DNA of 64,000 bases from contig NTMA01000039.1 in the NCBI GenBank assembly GCA_002917075.1, positions 372,001-436,000 on the forward strand. The letters are read 5' to 3'. Under the pieces are notes generated by a model that was given only the letters and a program-made list of their open reading frames with translations, ran no database searches and was not told where the DNA came from. Shown here piece by piece: positions 60,483 to 64,000 of the stretch. A program made the position numbers and the translations under genes. The DNA is from Hawksworthiomyces lignivorus (lineage: Eukaryota > Ascomycota > Sordariomycetes > Ophiostomatales > Ophiostomataceae). Position 1 is the stretch's first letter, and every line of letters begins with the position of its first letter.

Positions 60483-61226
60483 CTAGTCAAGAAAATCAAA
60501 ATGCGCTGAGTACAAGGCAGAAAAAAATGCTTCTGCAACCTTCGAGCCATCCAGGTCGTACTCGTACATGTTCTTCTGGAGAAAGATTCCAACCAACGCC
60601 GAAATGTGAAACACGAAGCACACTGCAAAACCACAGAAAAATAGTTAAAAGCTTCACTTAAGCGTGGGGACTTGATGCAGCCAACATGCAGCACGGGGTG
60701 TCAATAGTATTGCCTTTGTGTTGACAGACCAGGAAGAGCAAAGAGAGAAGCGCCATGCAGCAGCATCCCCACAAGAGGATGTGTACTCCAGCGGCAAAGC
60801 CACACCTGAAAAAAAAAAATGAAGAGCTCGGACCCGGAAAAGAGAATTTTGAAAGGAGAGCAAGCGTGCTTGAAGCCTTCTTATAGGTGGCCCTTGCGGC
60901 GACTTGCGTGACGGCCAAACAGAGTCTGGGTGCGGAGTAGACGATGCGTGCTTGGTTCCAAACAAAGGAAACACCTGGTTGGTAAGTTCTGCAAGAGCAG
61001 ATGTGGTGCAACCATTCCTTCTAGATCCTTTCCAGTTGAGGAAAGGCAGAACAAAAAAAATTCTGCTCTTCTTGAAACATGAAACAACTTGTTTCAAGCT
61101 TAAGAGCTCGCATTGGGTGGGTGGCATCGCTCAAGAGAGAAAGCTACCTACGCTCAAATCGGCCATCTGCATGTCGTCATCTGCAAGCTGAGGTGGAAGC
61201 AGACCAACCATAGAACAAGACGCCAT
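60483..61226 (-). CDS. Possible small multi-exon membrane protein (weak candidate)
   Basis: Three protein-like segments on the minus strand with splice-like borders. At 61226-61152, ATG opens MASCSMVGLLPPQLADDDMQ and ends at a GTAGGT donor. At 60805-60730, after a T-rich tract and CAG, a hydrophobic segment ends at GTCTGT. At 60622-60483, after TTTTGCAG, a piece of 45 codons includes FHISALVGIFL and NMYEYDLDGSKVAEAFFSAL before TAG. The last two join in phase and would give a hydrophobic stretch of membrane type. I could not find a convincing connection between the first and second segments. No family recognised; may be a real unknown gene, a relic or chance. Confidence 0.22.
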
Positions 61227-61989
61227 GCTGATTGAGAAACACTGGGTCTAGAACCAGAGTTATCGACCATATATCATCGCCAATATTGTTTGTCCGGACT
61301 TGCCTAGTGGTCTCGGGTTTGCAGCGCTCGTGATGGCATCTGACCGAGAACGACAGCAGTGGATGGTCTGATCCCCGCTGCTCTCTGCAAATGCGCCGGC
61401 TGCGGAGAGGCCATCACTGCTAGCGGTCTTGCCCGCCTCAGCCGCCTTGCCGTCAGATTTCGGCGGCTTCTGCCTTCCTCTTCCCATCCCAAATTCTTGC
61501 ATACTCGATAAATCTGAAACACAAGCAGGCTGTAGTTTTTCTTGATCGAAGCCGAGAAGAAGGGAAGAGCGATAGCGACAGAGGCTCACCCTGCACCTCT
61601 CACACCGCACTGGCCTCTACATATCACATCTTTCCTGGCAAGTTTGACTGCATCTAAGTCTCACCTTTCGGACCCATATTGACCGAAAAACTCATGCCTA
61701 TCTCCCTTTGCCAGTTGGCAAGTGCCTTGAGAGAGCGTAGACGAATCCGAGTAGATGAAGATAGATGAAGAATGATGACCAGTGATAAGATAGAGCGCAA
61801 AACGGATGCTGTTCTGGGTCACCGTTTTTTGTCTTCCTCAATAATCCTCAATCTGTTCTTTTTCGTTCTATTATAGAGAGAAAAGCATTATTGCGTTAGC
61901 GCTTAGAGCTGGCTGTCGAGTCTTCATGTCTCATAGGAAACGTGAGTTTGTTTACTTTTCAACTAGTCTTTGGCTGAATAGGGGCTTTT

Positions 61990-62900
61990 TCTGTGAAATT
62001 TCTTAGACATGGTATCAATTTTTTTTTTTTTTTTATAAAACCTATAGGTATATGAAATGAAAAAAAAAACATGATGTAAAGTTTACACAAACAAGCATAT
62101 TGACATTTATTTCCTTCAAAATGACATAGAAAATAAACAGCTCAGCTGCAATAAATATGCAGATTGAAATTGAGAAATTTATTAATTGAACAAAAGAAAG
62201 CTCAGAGTATATATTCTGCTGTGTGACAAAATGTTTCTTTGTATATTGCATTAGAATTAGCTGCTGAGAACCTTTCCCAGCACGCTGCGGCTAGTCCGTT
62301 GTTGAGAACATGGAAGCTTAGTATCATGGCAGAAGCATTATATCAAGCCGGTGTGCTCTCGATCAATTATTTTCTCACTTTTCGTACTTTTAATAAAAGA
62401 AAAACAGCTGGCTTTCAAATGTAGAGAACCGGGCATGAACAATGTTGATGCTAAAAGATGCCACGCCACTGTGCTTCTCATCAGATTCGATACACTCTGA
62501 TGCCATGAAATTGTTCCATGAGACTCAATCACAAAGCCGGAATAGGACAAATATGAATTTTATTTTCTGGACCCTATATAAATCTGTCGATTGCCATTTC
62601 AGCTTGCGAGATATAGGAAAGAAGAATTAGGCTACCAAAATTGTGCTTATTGGACAAACAGAGAGCTTTTCGCTAATTGATTTGGGTATTGCGTCCAAGG
62701 GAACACGAACGAAATAAGAAACTACCTCCTTTCTTGAATAAATAAAGGAATCGCTCCATTCTATTAAAAAAATTGGCATTCTCCCCTTTCCCTTTTCCCA
62801 GTACATAAATCGAGATTGAAATTGTAAGACATATAAGTTGGCAAAACCAGAAGAATATATCTGGCATGTTTGGCAAGGCAATGAAATCTCTTGTATTCTT
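61990..62900. other. AT-rich stretch
   Basis: A/T content is visibly higher than in the rest of the window, with long A and T tracts (62018-62034) and short open frames only. It could be a decayed repeat or simply an AT-rich spacer. Confidence 0.5.
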
Positions 62901-64000
62901 TCGCTTCCAGTAAAGTTACTCTACCCATATACTGCGTCTATGATTTTGGCGTTTTTTAAACTGAAACGTCTCATTGTCAACATTCAAACGATTAGAATGG
63001 TGAATGCTTCTGCCTCTCTGTAGGTCCCATTCTCAGTTTTAATAATATGGCTATTTTGTGCTTAATCCAAGAGCAAGGTCTCCGTCGTCGTTTAACTTTG
63101 AAGTTTATGTGCATCTTCGGACCATCCGCTTCAGCATATGCTTACCACATAGTGCCTTTTTACTGTTCCTACCAGTTTCCTGAGCATCAGATATGACACG
63201 GGCTCTCGTTAGTTGACACACGAGTACTCTAGATTCTCGAGAATTGGAGAGCCTCCAAGATCTGCAAACCTCATTATGGCCATTTACGACCTGCTCGCAA
63301 TAATGACAAACCCTGAAATTCCATTTGTTGTATAAAAAAGGATCATTGTTACGAATCTGAAATGGGTGACCCTAGAGCCTTGAAGGAGGTTGTCAGAACG
63401 TTCTGATTCTGGCTACGTTTCGTGATATAAAGCTCCGAGGCTTGGTTGCTATTCGTCAGACAAACCTCTACGGATAACAGGTACTAGAACTGGAAATTCT
63501 GAAAACGTACACGACTGCGCATGATTTGGTTTCTCAAGCTGCCTTCTGCGCCGAACGTACCTCCAGTCTTGCTCCTTTGTATCTATACGGAGCGCTCAAC
63601 TACATTGCCGCAGTGCAAAAGACAGCGAAACATGTGAGCAGGAGTGTAGGGTATATGGAGAATGAAGCTTGAGAGAATACGAACCTCAGAGAGATGACAC
63701 ACAGAGAACGGGATAATTCAATCTTCCGCGTCGGTCTTCTTTTCTTTTCCTTTTTTTTTTTCATTTGTTTCCTTCCGCTTCTTTCTTTTTCTTTTTCCTT
63801 GGCAAAGTCGGGAATCAAGTCAAGCTACAGAATAGACAGACGGCGACTAAACTCGGCCGCGGTTGACCAGTTATCAGCGTCTCGCCGGTCTCATTTCCTT
63901 GCTTTTGTTGGCAGCTATCTCCTGTGGTTAGTGTCTCTCCTGGACGCCGTTTTCGATGACGAAAAACCGCTATTGTGGGGTAGATCGGCTCTTCTCGCCG

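Larger units (their letters stand above)
57536..64000. other. Gene-poor region, 6.5 kb, to window end
   Basis: Starts with the 3' flank of the Zn2Cys6 gene (T-rich at 57770-57840). Weak exon-like segments on the minus strand are described separately at 60483-61226. Open frames at 58918-59194 (+) and 61260-61610 (-) have no recognised domain. The stretch 61990-62900 is markedly AT-rich. At the right edge (about 63820-64000, minus) a frame stays open to the window end and could be the edge of another gene, but it is too short to judge. Confidence 0.5.

Noticed and set aside
61260..61610. 116-codon minus-strand frame, possibly joinable to an upstream MSFSVNMGPK exon near 61663-61694
   Set aside because: A GTGAGA..CAG intron would join them in frame, but the product has no recognisable family and two frames are open; support is too weak to call a gene.
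45296..64000. Secondary-metabolite or mobile-element cluster around the Zn2Cys6 factor
   Set aside because: No synthase, transporter, oxidoreductase, transposase or terminal repeats were found near it.

Overview
The window is nuclear DNA of a filamentous ascomycete (Pezizomycotina; Sordariomycetes seem most likely, genus not decidable). The evidence is short spliceosomal introns with GTACGT, GTAAGT or GTATGT donors, split genes with fungal-type products (Zn2Cys6 factor, Fox2-type peroxisomal enzyme, SYLF protein), GC-rich exons in lower-GC spacers, and no operons or ribosome-binding sites. I reconstructed 15 protein genes; 12 are split, with 28 introns in all. Exon boundaries come from splice motifs, reading-frame phase and family similarity recalled by eye. 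No database search was run.

Layout. 0-15 kb: the 3' end of a Fox2-type beta-oxidation enzyme; an RNF216-like RBR ubiquitin ligase (-) whose IBR domain is split by a membrane segment and a poly-Asn tract; an F-box protein (+); a 91-residue membrane protein in three exons (+); cytosolic threonyl-tRNA synthetase (+); and the spliceosomal core protein Sm-D2 (-), seven exons for 116 residues. 14.8-20.6 kb: gene-poor. 20.6-45.3 kb: a dense block with a SYLF/Ysc84 actin-module protein (+), cohesin loader Scc2 (-) divergent from RNA polymerase I subunit RPA12 (+), deoxyhypusine hydroxylase (-), a Rab-family GTPase with a large insert (-) divergent from nucleoporin Seh1 (+), and ribosome-biogenesis GTPase Bms1 (-) divergent from the NEDD8-E1 subunit Ula1 (+). 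45.3-55.0 kb: gene-poor, with only exon-like fragments. 55.0-57.5 kb: a Zn2Cys6 transcription factor behind a pyrimidine-rich leader. 57.5-64.0 kb: gene-poor, with one weak set of exon-like segments and an AT-rich stretch near 62-63 kb.

How the genes relate. This is not a biosynthetic cluster or mobile island. The central block is housekeeping: ribosome production (RPA12, Bms1), translation (ThrRS, deoxyhypusine hydroxylase acting on eIF5A), splicing (Sm-D2), ubiquitin-like signalling (RBR ligase, F-box, Ula1), chromosome cohesion (Scc2), nuclear pore/SEA complex (Seh1) and trafficking or actin (Rab, SYLF). Ula1 (NEDD8 activation, needed by cullin-RING ligases) and the F-box protein (a possible SCF adaptor) act in one pathway but are 36 kb apart. 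Three head-to-head pairs share spacers that contain CCAAT pentamers.

The most unusual signals are domain interruptions in conserved proteins: the split IBR domain, the Rab insert between G4 and G5, the Seh1 insert, and the CxC zinc half-site in RPA12. Others are the 16- and 22-nt exons of SMD2 and the gene-poor segments. I found no convincing tRNA, rRNA, CRISPR, plasmid, viral or intact transposon sequence, and no clear novel system.
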